A stretch of 64,000 nucleotides of DNA. Source: Pseudarthrobacter sp. NamE2. Lineage in GTDB: Bacteria; Actinomycetota; Actinomycetes; Actinomycetales; Micrococcaceae. The notes beneath the pieces are model-generated. The model was not told the DNA's origin. It did not search any database and saw nothing but the letters and a program-made list of their open reading frames with translations. Within the stretch, counting starts at the first letter, position 1, and the number at the start of each line of letters is the position of its first letter. The position numbers and the translations under genes were made by a program. The DNA is taken from the NCBI RefSeq assembly GCF_005796205.1, contig NZ_VAHN01000001.1:62001-126000 (forward strand), in the 5' to 3' direction. Positions 37,200 to 45,534 of this stretch are shown piece by piece.

Positions 37200-38162
37200 A
37201 TGGACCTGCGGGCGCTGCTGACCACCCACCTGAAGCTGCGTCACCTTGTGATCGTACTTGCGATTGCAGAACAAGGGAGCCTGGTCCGGGCTGCGGAAGA
37301 ACTGTATTTGACGCAGCCGGCCTTGAGCCGGGCCCTACGGGAAGCCGAGCAAGCGGTCGGAGCGCCCCTGTTCGAGCGAACCGGACGCCGCATGGTACCC
37401 ACACCGGCTGGGCAGGTGTGCCTCGAGCATGCCAAGGCGATTGTGGGTCATGTGGCTACCCTGCGTCGCAGGGTGGATGAGCTCGCAGATCCGGAAGCGG
37501 GTGTGGTGCGGGTAGGCGCGCACGTTACCGGCGCCAACCTGCTGTTGCCGCGGGCGGTAGCTCGATTCACAGCTGAAAGGCCCCGGGTGGAAGTCCTGCT
37601 CCGGGAGGCCCCGCCGGAAGCCCTTATACAGGAGCTGGGCAACGGCGATCTCGACCTGCTGGTGGGCCGGGTTACCGATCATCCCAGTACGTCCCGGCTG
37701 CGGCTTGTCCCTTTATACCGGGAGGAATTCCGCATTGTTGCCGCGCCCAGCCACCCCGTGCATGCCCTAGCGGAGGCCTCACTTAGGGATCTCGTCAGGC
37801 ATCCCTGGGTAGTGCCGCTGGCGAATACACCGCTGCGTGATGAACTCGAGGAGAACTTCCACGCCGCCGGCCTTACCCCGCCGGTTCAGCGGGTGGAATC
37901 CGGAACTCCTGCCACCTTGCGCGCCCTCGTGGCCGAGGCAGGATTTCTTGCCCTGATGCCGGAGTCCATGGCAGTTGTGGAGCCGGGCCTGCAGATGCTC
38001 GAGCTGCACCTCGCAGGACTTGCCCAGCAGGTTGGCATCCTGCTCCATGCGGACAGGCCACTGGCCCCGAACGCTGCACTGTTTGCCGAGAAGCTGCGGG
38101 AAGTGGGGGAGCAGATCCGGCGCGACCTCCTCGACCCCACCCCGTCCACCACCTCACCCTAA
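37200..38162 (+). CDS. LysR-family regulator
   Basis: 320 residues. Starts MDLRALLTTHLKLRHLVIVLAIAEQGSLVRAAEELYL, a LysR helix-turn-helix beginning resembling the PcaQ/GbpR branch that controls aromatic and sugar-acid catabolism. It follows the CoA-ligase gene by 32 bp on the same strand and probably controls this operon. Confidence 0.9.
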   Translation: MDLRALLTTHLKLRHLVIVLAIAEQGSLVRAAEELYLTQPALSRALREAEQAVGAPLFERTGRRMVPTPAGQVCLEHAKAIVGHVATLRRRVDELADPEAGVVRVGAHVTGANLLLPRAVARFTAERPRVEVLLREAPPEALIQELGNGDLDLLVGRVTDHPSTSRLRLVPLYREEFRIVAAPSHPVHALAEASLRDLVRHPWVVPLANTPLRDELEENFHAAGLTPPVQRVESGTPATLRALVAEAGFLALMPESMAVVEPGLQMLELHLAGLAQQVGILLHADRPLAPNAALFAEKLREVGEQIRRDLLDPTPSTTSP

Positions 38163-38212
38163 CTGCACCGCCATCTGAAGGCCTCCGCCAGCAGAGCTTA
38201 TATTTCAAATGA

Positions 38213-38242
38213 TTGACGTTCGTAAATTTAACGCCATAGAAT
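38213..38242 (+). promoter_or_regulatory. Promoter of the ThDP-enzyme/paaX unit with operator site a
   Basis: A -35 TTGACG (38213-38218) and a -10 TAGAAT (38237-38242) are 18 bp apart. TGACGTTCGTAAAT at 38214-38227 overlaps the -35 and belongs to the group of four similar sites in this region. Confidence 0.5.
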
Positions 38243-38322
38243 CGTCGTAGTGACGGAATCCTGCCTGCGCCAATGACGTTGCTGGCGGCCGTTTCCGCGC
38301 TGTCCCCAAAGGAGAAGAGACA

Positions 38323-40041
38323 ATGACTGTTATCACCAGTGGCTTCGAAGGCAGTGACGTGGTTACGCCGGACGTTCCGCCCGCCCTTGTGGCCGGCAAT
38401 GTCAGCGAACTGGTCGGATACACTCTTGCCCGGCTCGGTGTTGGCCACATTTTCGGCGTGGTGGGCAGCGGGAACTTCGTGGTCACCAATGCATTGCGCC
38501 GGGCCGGCGTGCCCTATACAGCAGCCCGCCATGAGGGCGGTGCTGCCACCATGGCCGATGCCTACGGGCGGATGTCCGGGAAGGTGGGGGTCGTCTCCAC
38601 CCATCAGGGCTGCGGGCTGACTAATGCGGTGACGGGTATCGGCGAAGCTGCCAAGAGCCGTACGCCCATGATCGTCGTAACTGCCGATACGGCCGCTTCC
38701 GCGGTGGGTTCCAACTTCAGGATCGATCAGGACGCATTGGCCCGCAGCGTGGGAGCGGTGGCCGAGCGCATCCACTCCCCGCAAAGCGCCGTGGCTGACA
38801 CGGTCCGGGCATACCGGACGGCCGTTAACGAGCGCAGGACGGTTGTACTGTCCCTGCCTACTGATGTCCAGGCGGCGCCGGCACCAGAGGGCATTGCGGA
38901 GCCGGTACCGCTGGTGCCGGCTCAGCGGTTCGCACCCACGGATGCGGCTGTCGAGGAGCTGGCCGGGCTTATCCGGAATGCCCGGCGGCCGGTTTTTGTC
39001 GCCGGGCGCGGCGGCCGCGGCGCGGGACCTGAAATCGCCGCCCTGGCCGAGGCGGCGGGGGCACTCGTGGCCACCTCCGCCGTCGCACACGGCCTTTTCC
39101 AGGGTGACCCCTTCAACCTGGGTATTTCCGGCGGCTTTTCCTCGCCGTTCACCGCGGCAATGATTTCCGAAGCGGACCTGATCATCGGTTGGGGTTGTGC
39201 CCTGAACATGTGGACAATGCGCCATGGTTCGCTGATCGGGCCCACGGCGAAGGTGGTTCAAGTGGACCTTGAGGACCGCGCTCTTGGCGCCAACCGTCCC
39301 ATCGACCTGGGCGTGCTGGGCGACAGCGCAGAAACGGCAGCTGCCGTGCTTGCCAGGCTGCGGACATCCCAGCACAACGCGGTAGGCCTGCGGACGCCGG
39401 AAATGGCGCGAGAGATCACGGGCCATGCCCGCTGGAATACGGAACTGACAGAAGACTTGTCCACCTCCGAGGTCATAGACCCCCGCGTGCTCACCCGGGA
39501 ACTTGACCGCATCCTTCCGGCCGAGCGCATAGTATCCGTCGACTCCGGCAACTTCATGGGCTATCCCAGCACCTACCTGTCCGTTCCGGACGAGTTCGGA
39601 TTCTGCTTCACCCAAGCCTTTCAATCGATCGGCCTTGGGTTGTACACGGCCATTGGTGCCGCCAAGGCCCGGCCTGACCGCCTGCCCGTCCTGGGAGCCG
39701 GCGACGGAGGTTTCCTCATGGCGATCTCGGAACTGGAGACGCTGGTCCGGGAGAAAATTCCACTTGTGGCCGTCATCTACAACGATTCCGCCTACGGTGC
39801 CGAAGTGCACCACTTCGACGCCGATGACGAGGACCTGGACGTCGTGCGGTTCCCCCAGGTGGACATCGCCTCGATCGCCCGCGGATATGGCGCGGCCGCG
39901 CTCACTGTCCGCTCGACTGGCGACCTTGACGGGATCAAGGAATGGCTGGCAGGGCCACGCAACGCACCGCTGGTCATCGATGCACGCATCGCTTCCGACG
40001 GCGGTGCCTGGTGGTTGGCGGAAGCGTTCAAGGGACACTAA
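38323..40041 (+). CDS. Thiamine diphosphate-dependent enzyme (acetolactate synthase/benzoylformate decarboxylase type)
   Basis: 572 residues with the three-domain layout of ThDP 2-oxoacid enzymes. The catalytic glutamate is E71 in AARHEGGAATMADAYGR; the cofactor/Mg motif is GAGDGGFLMAISELE...VAVIYND (about residues 459-490). It is a stand-alone protein without a small subunit and far from ilv genes, so 2-oxoacid decarboxylation in catabolism is more likely than acetolactate synthesis. Isatinate is an aryl-glyoxylate like benzoylformate, so decarboxylation of isatinate is a chemically sound guess. The gene is preceded by operator site a and followed by paaX. Confidence 0.85.
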   Translation: MTVITSGFEGSDVVTPDVPPALVAGNVSELVGYTLARLGVGHIFGVVGSGNFVVTNALRRAGVPYTAARHEGGAATMADAYGRMSGKVGVVSTHQGCGLTNAVTGIGEAAKSRTPMIVVTADTAASAVGSNFRIDQDALARSVGAVAERIHSPQSAVADTVRAYRTAVNERRTVVLSLPTDVQAAPAPEGIAEPVPLVPAQRFAPTDAAVEELAGLIRNARRPVFVAGRGGRGAGPEIAALAEAAGALVATSAVAHGLFQGDPFNLGISGGFSSPFTAAMISEADLIIGWGCALNMWTMRHGSLIGPTAKVVQVDLEDRALGANRPIDLGVLGDSAETAAAVLARLRTSQHNAVGLRTPEMAREITGHARWNTELTEDLSTSEVIDPRVLTRELDRILPAERIVSVDSGNFMGYPSTYLSVPDEFGFCFTQAFQSIGLGLYTAIGAAKARPDRLPVLGAGDGGFLMAISELETLVREKIPLVAVIYNDSAYGAEVHHFDADDEDLDVVRFPQVDIASIARGYGAAALTVRSTGDLDGIKEWLAGPRNAPLVIDARIASDGGAWWLAEAFKGH

Positions 40042-40064
40042 GTGGAGCGCTTCGTCTTTCAAAT

Positions 40065-40985
40065 ATGCTTGGAAGGACTGTGACCCCGACAGAATCGAGA
40101 CCCGATCGCATGCTTGCTGCGCCTGTTCCTTCCCTGCCCCAGCAGCAGCTAATCCTGACGATTTACGGTCTCTATGGACGCCGCGGGGGCGGCCAGCTTC
40201 CCATTTCCGTGCTGATTCAGATGCTTGGCGAGCTGGGCCATGATGCGCCCGGCGTCCGCTCGGCCGTCTCCCGGCTGAAGGCCAAGGGGGTACTGACGAG
40301 CGTCAAGAACGGGGGAGTGGCCCGGTACGAGCTCTCCGAGCGTTCACTAAAGCTCGTCAGTGAGGGTGACGAGCGCATCTTCGCCCCCTACCGCGCAGCC
40401 ACCGGAGCCCCTTGGGTCCTGGCCATCTTTTCCGTACCCGAGTCGATGCGGGACCGGCGCCACCAGCTGCGCACCGAGCTGACCAGGCTGGGTTTTGGTT
40501 CCATGGGAGCGGGAGTCTGGATTGCACCTTCCGGAGTGCGGGAAGGCGCCAGGCAGCGCCTCGAATCCCGGGGGCTGGACAAGTATGTGGAGTTCTTTAC
40601 CGGCGACTACTCGTCGGATTCAGATATGCGGGCGAAGGTGGCCCAGTGGTGGGACCTCGAGGCCTTGGAGTCGCAAATCTCCGAGTTCATGGACACCTAC
40701 GGCAGCTCGCTGGAGGACTGGACCGCGCTGGTGGGTGATGACCCCGAAAAGGCGTTGGCCGCGTCCTCGGAGGATCTTCGCCGGGACGCGTTCCGCTACT
40801 ACGTACCCATGCTGACCCTGTGGCGGCGTCTGCCCTACCGTGACCCCGGGCTGCCCCTTGAGTACCTCCCGCCCGGCTGGCAAGGACCCGAGGCGCGCCG
40901 GATTTTCTTCAGCGTGCACCGCCTGATCGCTCCGATGGCTGAGATCTATGCCCTGTCCCTGGTGGAGCAAGCGGAAGCAGCCTAG
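40065..40985 (+). CDS. PaaX-family transcriptional repressor
   Basis: PaaX-type regulator of about 291-306 residues: N-terminal winged helix (GQLPISVLIQMLGELGHDAPGVRSAVSRL), central PaaX domain (WVLAIFSVPESMRDRRHQLR), C-terminal domain ending MAEIYALSLVEQAEAA. PaaX proteins bind aryl-CoA thioesters and repress aromatic-acid genes. The start is uncertain: ATG 40065, GTG 40080 or ATG 40110; none has an ideal ribosome binding site. It is 23 bp after the ThDP-enzyme gene and is the obvious candidate to bind the four TGACGNNCGTAAA-type sites nearby. Confidence 0.9.
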   Translation: MLGRTVTPTESRPDRMLAAPVPSLPQQQLILTIYGLYGRRGGGQLPISVLIQMLGELGHDAPGVRSAVSRLKAKGVLTSVKNGGVARYELSERSLKLVSEGDERIFAPYRAATGAPWVLAIFSVPESMRDRRHQLRTELTRLGFGSMGAGVWIAPSGVREGARQRLESRGLDKYVEFFTGDYSSDSDMRAKVAQWWDLEALESQISEFMDTYGSSLEDWTALVGDDPEKALAASSEDLRRDAFRYYVPMLTLWRRLPYRDPGLPLEYLPPGWQGPEARRIFFSVHRLIAPMAEIYALSLVEQAEAA

Positions 40986-41011
40986 AGACCAAAAAGTCCG
41001 GGAACCTGAAA

Positions 41012-41046
41012 AGGATCCGGCTGGCAATAACGGCCAGCCGGATCCT
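41012..41046. terminator. Bidirectional terminator between paaX and ridA
   Basis: A perfect 13-bp stem (41012-41024 with 41034-41046) with a 9-nt loop sits between two convergent genes; the right side continues CTTTACTTT and the left side is A-rich. Confidence 0.8.
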
Positions 41047-41060
41047 CTTTACTTTCCGGG

Positions 41061-41459
41061 TCAGCGTTCGCTGATGACAGCGATGCCCTGGATTTCGATC
41101 ATCGCCTCTTTTTGCCACAGGCGGGTGACCCCGATGCCTGCCATCGCCGGATACTGCGAACCCGCCATCTCCCGCCAGATGCGTCCGATCTCGCGGCCGT
41201 TGGCTATATAGTCCTCAACGTCGGTCAGGTAGATCGTCACGTTTACCAGGTCCTCCGGCTGGCCACCTGCTTCGCGCAGTGTGGTGAGGACGTTCGAGAA
41301 CGCCTGCGTGAACTGTTCCACGATGCCGCCGGGCACGATCTTCATGTCCTTGTCCAAGGCCGTCTGGCCGCCCAGGAATACCGTGTTCCCGGCGAGCATC
41401 CCGTGCGCGAATCCGGACGGCTTGGGAAGCGACTCCGGGTTGATTGTCTTGTGGCCCAT
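41061..41459 (-). CDS. RidA-family enamine/imine deaminase
   Basis: 132 residues starting at ATG 41459 after AGGAGG. RidA fold with GNTVFLGGQTALD, ALTTLREAGGQPEDLVNVTIYLTD and the C-terminal MIEIQGIAVISE. RidA proteins hydrolyse reactive enamines and imines to ketones and ammonia. Here the gene is divergent from the aminobenzoyl-CoA operon, whose reductive monooxygenase would make a cyclic 2-amino-ene (an enamine), so a catabolic deaminase role is plausible. Confidence 0.9.
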   Translation of the reverse strand: MGHKTINPESLPKPSGFAHGMLAGNTVFLGGQTALDKDMKIVPGGIVEQFTQAFSNVLTTLREAGGQPEDLVNVTIYLTDVEDYIANGREIGRIWREMAGSQYPAMAGIGVTRLWQKEAMIEIQGIAVISER

Positions 41460-41545
41460 GCTGTTCCTCCTGGTATGTGGCTTCTGAAAAAAGTTCCGGA
41501 AAGGCTCTGTGCAGATCAATTCCGCCGTGCTACGTTGAGCATATG

Positions 41546-41559
41546 TGACGATCGTAAAA
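41546..41559. promoter_or_regulatory. Operator site b between ridA and the FAH-family gene
   Basis: TGACGATCGTAAAA lies in the shared 134-bp promoter region of the divergent ridA and FAH-family genes. It contains the palindromic centre CGATCG and matches the sites at 38214, 50833 and 50877. Confidence 0.55.
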
Positions 41560-41593
41560 AAGTCGACACATTGATATCGAAGGGACAGAATCC

Positions 41594-42445
41594 ATGAAAC
41601 TCGCCACCTTGCGCATAGCCGGACAGGGAACGACGGCGGCAGTCGCCACGGGTGCCGACGCCTATGTTGCCCTCCCGGCCTCCGACGTCGGGGGACTGTT
41701 GGCCCGGCCGGACTGGCGGGACCTGGTCCGCGAGGCCGCTGCTGCAAAGGAGCCGGCAGTTATCGAAGCCGGCGACGTTGACTACGCGCCCCTACTTCCC
41801 CGCGCCGGCAAGGTCATCTGCTGCGGTCTGAACTACGCGGACCACATCCAGGAGATGGGCAGGGAACTTCCCCAGTACCCCACCCTGTTCGCCAAGTACG
41901 CGGACACCCTGGTGGGAGCGAATGACGCCATCGTGGTCCGGGGAAGCGACCGCGTCGACTGGGAGGCCGAGCTGGCGGCGGTGGTCGGGACTGAAATCTT
42001 CCGTGCGGACGAGGATCAGGCCGCAGCGGCAATAGCCGGGTACACCGTCGCCAATGACGTCTCCATGCGCGACTGGCAAAACCGGACACTGCAGTGGTTC
42101 CAGGGCAAGGCGTTTGACGCCACCACCCCTGTCGGCCCCGTCCTCGTTACACCCGACGAGGCTGGCGAAACCTTCGACGTCGTTGGCTACGTCAACGGCG
42201 ACGTCGTTCAAAAGGGCAACACCGGCACCCTGGTGTTTGCCCCGGCAAAACTGCTTTCCTACATCTCCCAGTTCACCATCCTGCGCCCTGGCGACCTCGT
42301 CCTGACAGGAACGCCCGGGGGAGTGGGCATGGGCATGACGCCGCCCCGTTTCCTGAACGACGGTGACGTGCTCACCACCGAAATCACCGGGATAGGACGC
42401 CTTGAAAACGTCGTCCGCATCAGTCCAACATCAACCAAGGAGTGA
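41594..42445 (+). CDS. Fumarylacetoacetate hydrolase (FAH) family protein
   Basis: 283 residues: N-terminal cap, then the FAH core GKVICCGLNYADHIQEMG, VDWEAELAAVVGTEIFRADEDQA, VANDVSMRDWQ and FTILRPGDLVLTGTPGGVG, with metal-binding acids in place. Family members hydrolyse acylpyruvates such as fumarylpyruvate or decarboxylate/tautomerise related 2-oxo acids. It heads a catabolic operon; a role after ring opening is likely. AAGGGA upstream of ATG 41594 serves as ribosome binding site. Confidence 0.9.
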   Translation: MKLATLRIAGQGTTAAVATGADAYVALPASDVGGLLARPDWRDLVREAAAAKEPAVIEAGDVDYAPLLPRAGKVICCGLNYADHIQEMGRELPQYPTLFAKYADTLVGANDAIVVRGSDRVDWEAELAAVVGTEIFRADEDQAAAAIAGYTVANDVSMRDWQNRTLQWFQGKAFDATTPVGPVLVTPDEAGETFDVVGYVNGDVVQKGNTGTLVFAPAKLLSYISQFTILRPGDLVLTGTPGGVGMGMTPPRFLNDGDVLTTEITGIGRLENVVRISPTSTKE

Positions 42446-42449
42446 CCCA

Positions 42450-42932
42450 ATGAACCAGACTGCTACTGACTACCGCCTCGAAGGCGACAACTCCATCTAT
42501 GCCCAAGCCGATGGCAAGGTAGTCCCCGTGGTCACCCGGGCAGGGCATGAGGACACCAACACCGCCCAGTCCGGGGACTGCATCCGCGTCTCGGGTGTCA
42601 GCATCCAGCACACACCGGCCACCAAGATCTGGTTCGGCCAGGTATCCAACACTCCCGGGTACCGCTCACTGCCGCACCACCACGGCGAAGCGGAAACGGG
42701 CGGGTACGTGCTGCGTGGCCAGGGGCGCATCTACTTCGGGGAGAACTACCAGGAATTCCTCGACATGAAGGCCGGCGACTGGGTCTTCGTCCCACCGTTC
42801 ATGCCCCACGTGGAGGCAAACATGTCCGTCACCGAGGAACTCGTCTGGCTGACGGCACGCACGCCGGAGAACCTGGTGGTCAACCTCGACGACGTGGCCG
42901 ACGAAACCCTCGCCGGCTACCGCAGGGCCTGA
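42450..42932 (+). CDS. Small cupin protein (single-domain)
   Basis: 160 residues from ATG 42450 (AAGGAGTGACCCA upstream). One cupin barrel with the metal set HHHGEAE (motif 1) and PPFMPHVEAN (motif 2). Ring-cleaving cupin dioxygenases for gentisate are usually two-domain proteins of about 350 residues, so this is shorter; it could be a monocupin dioxygenase, an isomerase or a helper. Its place between an FAH hydrolase and an aryl-CoA thioesterase makes ring cleavage of a 5-hydroxylated acid a reasonable hypothesis. Confidence 0.85.
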   Translation: MNQTATDYRLEGDNSIYAQADGKVVPVVTRAGHEDTNTAQSGDCIRVSGVSIQHTPATKIWFGQVSNTPGYRSLPHHHGEAETGGYVLRGQGRIYFGENYQEFLDMKAGDWVFVPPFMPHVEANMSVTEELVWLTARTPENLVVNLDDVADETLAGYRRA

Positions 42933-42937
42933 CCGCG

Positions 42938-43810
42938 ATGATCACCGGAACACTGACCTCGGAGACCTTCCTGCGGGCCGTGGAGCTGACGCCGGCTCCG
43001 GCAGAGGTCTACGACGAGGCCTACGGCGCCACAACCCAGTACGTGCCCTGGCCCAAGGCCTACGGCGGGGACATGGTGGCCCAGGCTGCTGCGGCAATGA
43101 TGCGCTCAGTCGACGGAGACAGGGCGTTGCACTCCATGCACAGCTACTTCATGCGGCCCGTCGACGTCGGGGCAACCATCCGCTACGAAGTGGAGCGGCT
43201 GCGTGACGGCCGCGGGTACTCCACCCGGACCGTACGCGGATTCCAGAACGGCAAGGCTGTCTATGCCGCAATGGGTTCCTTTCAGGTTCCTGAGGACGGC
43301 CCGGACTTTCAGCCCGAGGCACCCGCCGCCGTCGAACCTGATTCCCTGCGCAGTGCCGCAGAGGCACTGGAGGAAGCCGTCGGTCCTGCTGTCGATTACT
43401 GGTCCGCCGGACGTAGCTTCGACATGCGTCACGTACCGGGACCGGTGTACATCGAGCTGGAGGGCGGCCCTGTGCCGCAGCAGGCCATCTGGGTCAAGGC
43501 TTTCGATTCCCTGCCGGACGATGTCGATCTTCACCGCACTGCGCTGGCCTATGTATGCGACTACACCATCCTGGAACCGCTCCTGAGGGTCAACGGCCTC
43601 CACTGGTCCAGCCGGGGACTCGCAACGGCCAGCCTGGACCACTCCATGTGGTTCCACCGCGAGGGCCGCGCCGACGAATGGATCCTGTACGCCCAGGAAG
43701 CCGTGTCCAGCCAGAGCAACAGGGGCCTGGCAATGGGCCGCTTCTTCGACCGGCAGGGAAGGCTCCTTGCCACAGTCGCCCAAGAGGGCATGATTCGCCC
43801 CGGCGCCTGA
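42938..43810 (+). CDS. Acyl-CoA thioesterase II (TesB-like)
   Basis: 290 residues, double hot-dog fold. Conserved VPWPKAYGGDMVAQAAAAMM, LHSMHSYFMRPVD, and near the C terminus LATASLDHSMWFHR and ANRGLAMG-like SNRGLAMGRFF. It would release a free acid from an aryl-CoA intermediate, as the thioesterase does in the salicylyl-CoA/gentisyl-CoA route. Five bases after the cupin gene. Confidence 0.92.
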   Translation: MITGTLTSETFLRAVELTPAPAEVYDEAYGATTQYVPWPKAYGGDMVAQAAAAMMRSVDGDRALHSMHSYFMRPVDVGATIRYEVERLRDGRGYSTRTVRGFQNGKAVYAAMGSFQVPEDGPDFQPEAPAAVEPDSLRSAAEALEEAVGPAVDYWSAGRSFDMRHVPGPVYIELEGGPVPQQAIWVKAFDSLPDDVDLHRTALAYVCDYTILEPLLRVNGLHWSSRGLATASLDHSMWFHREGRADEWILYAQEAVSSQSNRGLAMGRFFDRQGRLLATVAQEGMIRPGA

Positions 43811-43862
43811 CCCCTCCCACACAAGCATCAGCTTCACCGACGCACCACTGAAAGGAACGGCC

Positions 43863-45521
43863 ATGAGCATGACGCAATCGGCCCACGTGGACACGTTCAC
43901 CCGCGACCACCTGCCGCCCGCCAACACCTGGCCGGCGCTCGAATTTAGCCTCCCCGAACTTCAGTACCCCGAACGGCTCAACGCCGCGGCTGTGCTCATC
44001 GACAATGCCGTCGCCGAGCACGGTCCGGACCGCCCCGCCCTGCGGACCCCCGACGGGAGGGCGTGGTCCTACGGTGAGCTGCAGCAGCGCGCCAACCAGG
44101 TGGCCCAAGTCCTCACTGATGACCTGGGCGTCGTGCCCGGAAACCGTGTGCTGCTCCGCGGGCCCAACAACCCCTGGCTCGTAGCTGCCTGGCTGGGGGT
44201 GCTTAAGGCGGGCGGAGTGGTGGTAACCACCATGCCGATGCTGCGCTCCAGCGAGATCGCAACACTGATCCACCTCACCAAGCCCGTGGTCGCCATCTCG
44301 GACCATCGGTGCCTTGACGAACTCAAGGAAGCAGCACCCGACGCCCTAACAGTCCTGGCATACGGAGGGGCCGACAACGGGGACCTCACCAACCGATGCG
44401 CAGAAAAGAGCGGAAAATTCACCACCGTCGATACAGCTGCCGACGACGTGGCACTGCTCGGCCCCACTTCCGGCACCACCGGGAAACCCAAAGTGACCAT
44501 GCACTTCCACCGGGACGTCCTGGCCAACGCGGACACCTTCGCCCGGCACATCCTGCAGCCCACCGCCGAAGACGTCTTTGCCGGGTCACCGCCTCTGGCT
44601 TTCACCTTTGGGCTGGGCGGTCTTGTGGTTTTTCCGCTGCGGTTTGGCGCCTCGTCACTGCTCACAGAAAAAGCCGGGCCGGTGGAACTTGCCCAATATG
44701 CGGCCAAAGCAGGAGCAACCATTCTCTTCACCGCTCCCACCGCCTACCGGGCCATACTCAAAGAGAACCGCGGGGACCTCCTTCGCGGCCTCCGCGTTGC
44801 CGTATCAGCGGGTGAGCACCTGTCCAAGGAAACCTGGGTGGCTGTCCGGGAGGCAACCGGGCTCCGGCTGGTGAACGGCATCGGTGCCACCGAAATGCTC
44901 CACGTTTTCATCTCCGCTGCGGGTTACGACATCAGGCCAGGAACCACCGGCCGGGCAGTCCCGGGGTATCGGGCCACCATACTCGACGAGGACGGGAACG
45001 ATCTGGGACCCGGGCACACCGGACGGCTGGCAGTCATCGGTCCCACCGGATGCCGCTACCTCGACGATCCGCGCCAGTCGACATACGTCGTGCACGGCTG
45101 GAACGTCACCGGCGATACGTTCTCCATGGACGAGGACGGGTACTTCACCTACCAGGCCAGGTCTGATGACATGATCGTCTCGTCCGGTTACAACATCGGC
45201 GCACCCGAGGTTGAAGCCGCTATTGACCAGCACCCTGACGTGGTGGAGAACGCTGTCATCGGCCGTTCCGATCCCGAGCGCGGCACTGTTGTCTGCGCGT
45301 TCGTGGTGCTTCGCGAGGGCGTCGTCGGGGACGCTGCAAAGCGCAAGGAAATCCAGGACTTCGTCAAAGCCACCATCGCGCCCTACAAGTACCCTCGCGA
45401 CGTCCGCTTTGTCACTGAACTTCCCCGCAACCCCAGCGGCAAGCTTCAGCACTTCAAACTCCGCGACAGCATCGCGGACGAAACCGAACAACTGACCGCC
45501 GCCGGCCAGAGCCAGGCCTAA
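43863..45521 (+). CDS. Aryl-CoA ligase, 2-aminobenzoate- or salicylate-type
   Basis: 552 residues, ANL superfamily, with the architecture of 2-aminobenzoate-CoA and benzoate-CoA ligases (PPANTWPALEFSLPELQYPE at the N terminus). ATP loop LLGPTSGTTGKPKVTMHFH, A5 NGIGATEMLHVFISA, A7 WNVTGDTFSMDEDGYFTYQARSDD (quoted in part), and lysine in NPSGKLQHFKL. It is followed after 13 bp by the two-domain monooxygenase/oxidoreductase, the standard pairing of this pathway. Confidence 0.88.
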   Translation: MSMTQSAHVDTFTRDHLPPANTWPALEFSLPELQYPERLNAAAVLIDNAVAEHGPDRPALRTPDGRAWSYGELQQRANQVAQVLTDDLGVVPGNRVLLRGPNNPWLVAAWLGVLKAGGVVVTTMPMLRSSEIATLIHLTKPVVAISDHRCLDELKEAAPDALTVLAYGGADNGDLTNRCAEKSGKFTTVDTAADDVALLGPTSGTTGKPKVTMHFHRDVLANADTFARHILQPTAEDVFAGSPPLAFTFGLGGLVVFPLRFGASSLLTEKAGPVELAQYAAKAGATILFTAPTAYRAILKENRGDLLRGLRVAVSAGEHLSKETWVAVREATGLRLVNGIGATEMLHVFISAAGYDIRPGTTGRAVPGYRATILDEDGNDLGPGHTGRLAVIGPTGCRYLDDPRQSTYVVHGWNVTGDTFSMDEDGYFTYQARSDDMIVSSGYNIGAPEVEAAIDQHPDVVENAVIGRSDPERGTVVCAFVVLREGVVGDAAKRKEIQDFVKATIAPYKYPRDVRFVTELPRNPSGKLQHFKLRDSIADETEQLTAAGQSQA

Positions 45522-45534
45522 AAGGAGCAAGACC

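Noticed and set aside
38323..40041. Biosynthetic acetolactate synthase (ilvB)
   Set aside because: No small regulatory subunit or other ilv genes nearby, and the neighbours are catabolic; the family resemblance is to the wider ThDP 2-oxoacid group.
37873..40062. 729-codon minus-strand open frame across lysR and the ThDP-enzyme gene
   Set aside because: It runs antisense to two confidently identified genes and has no recognisable motif; an artefact of high GC content.
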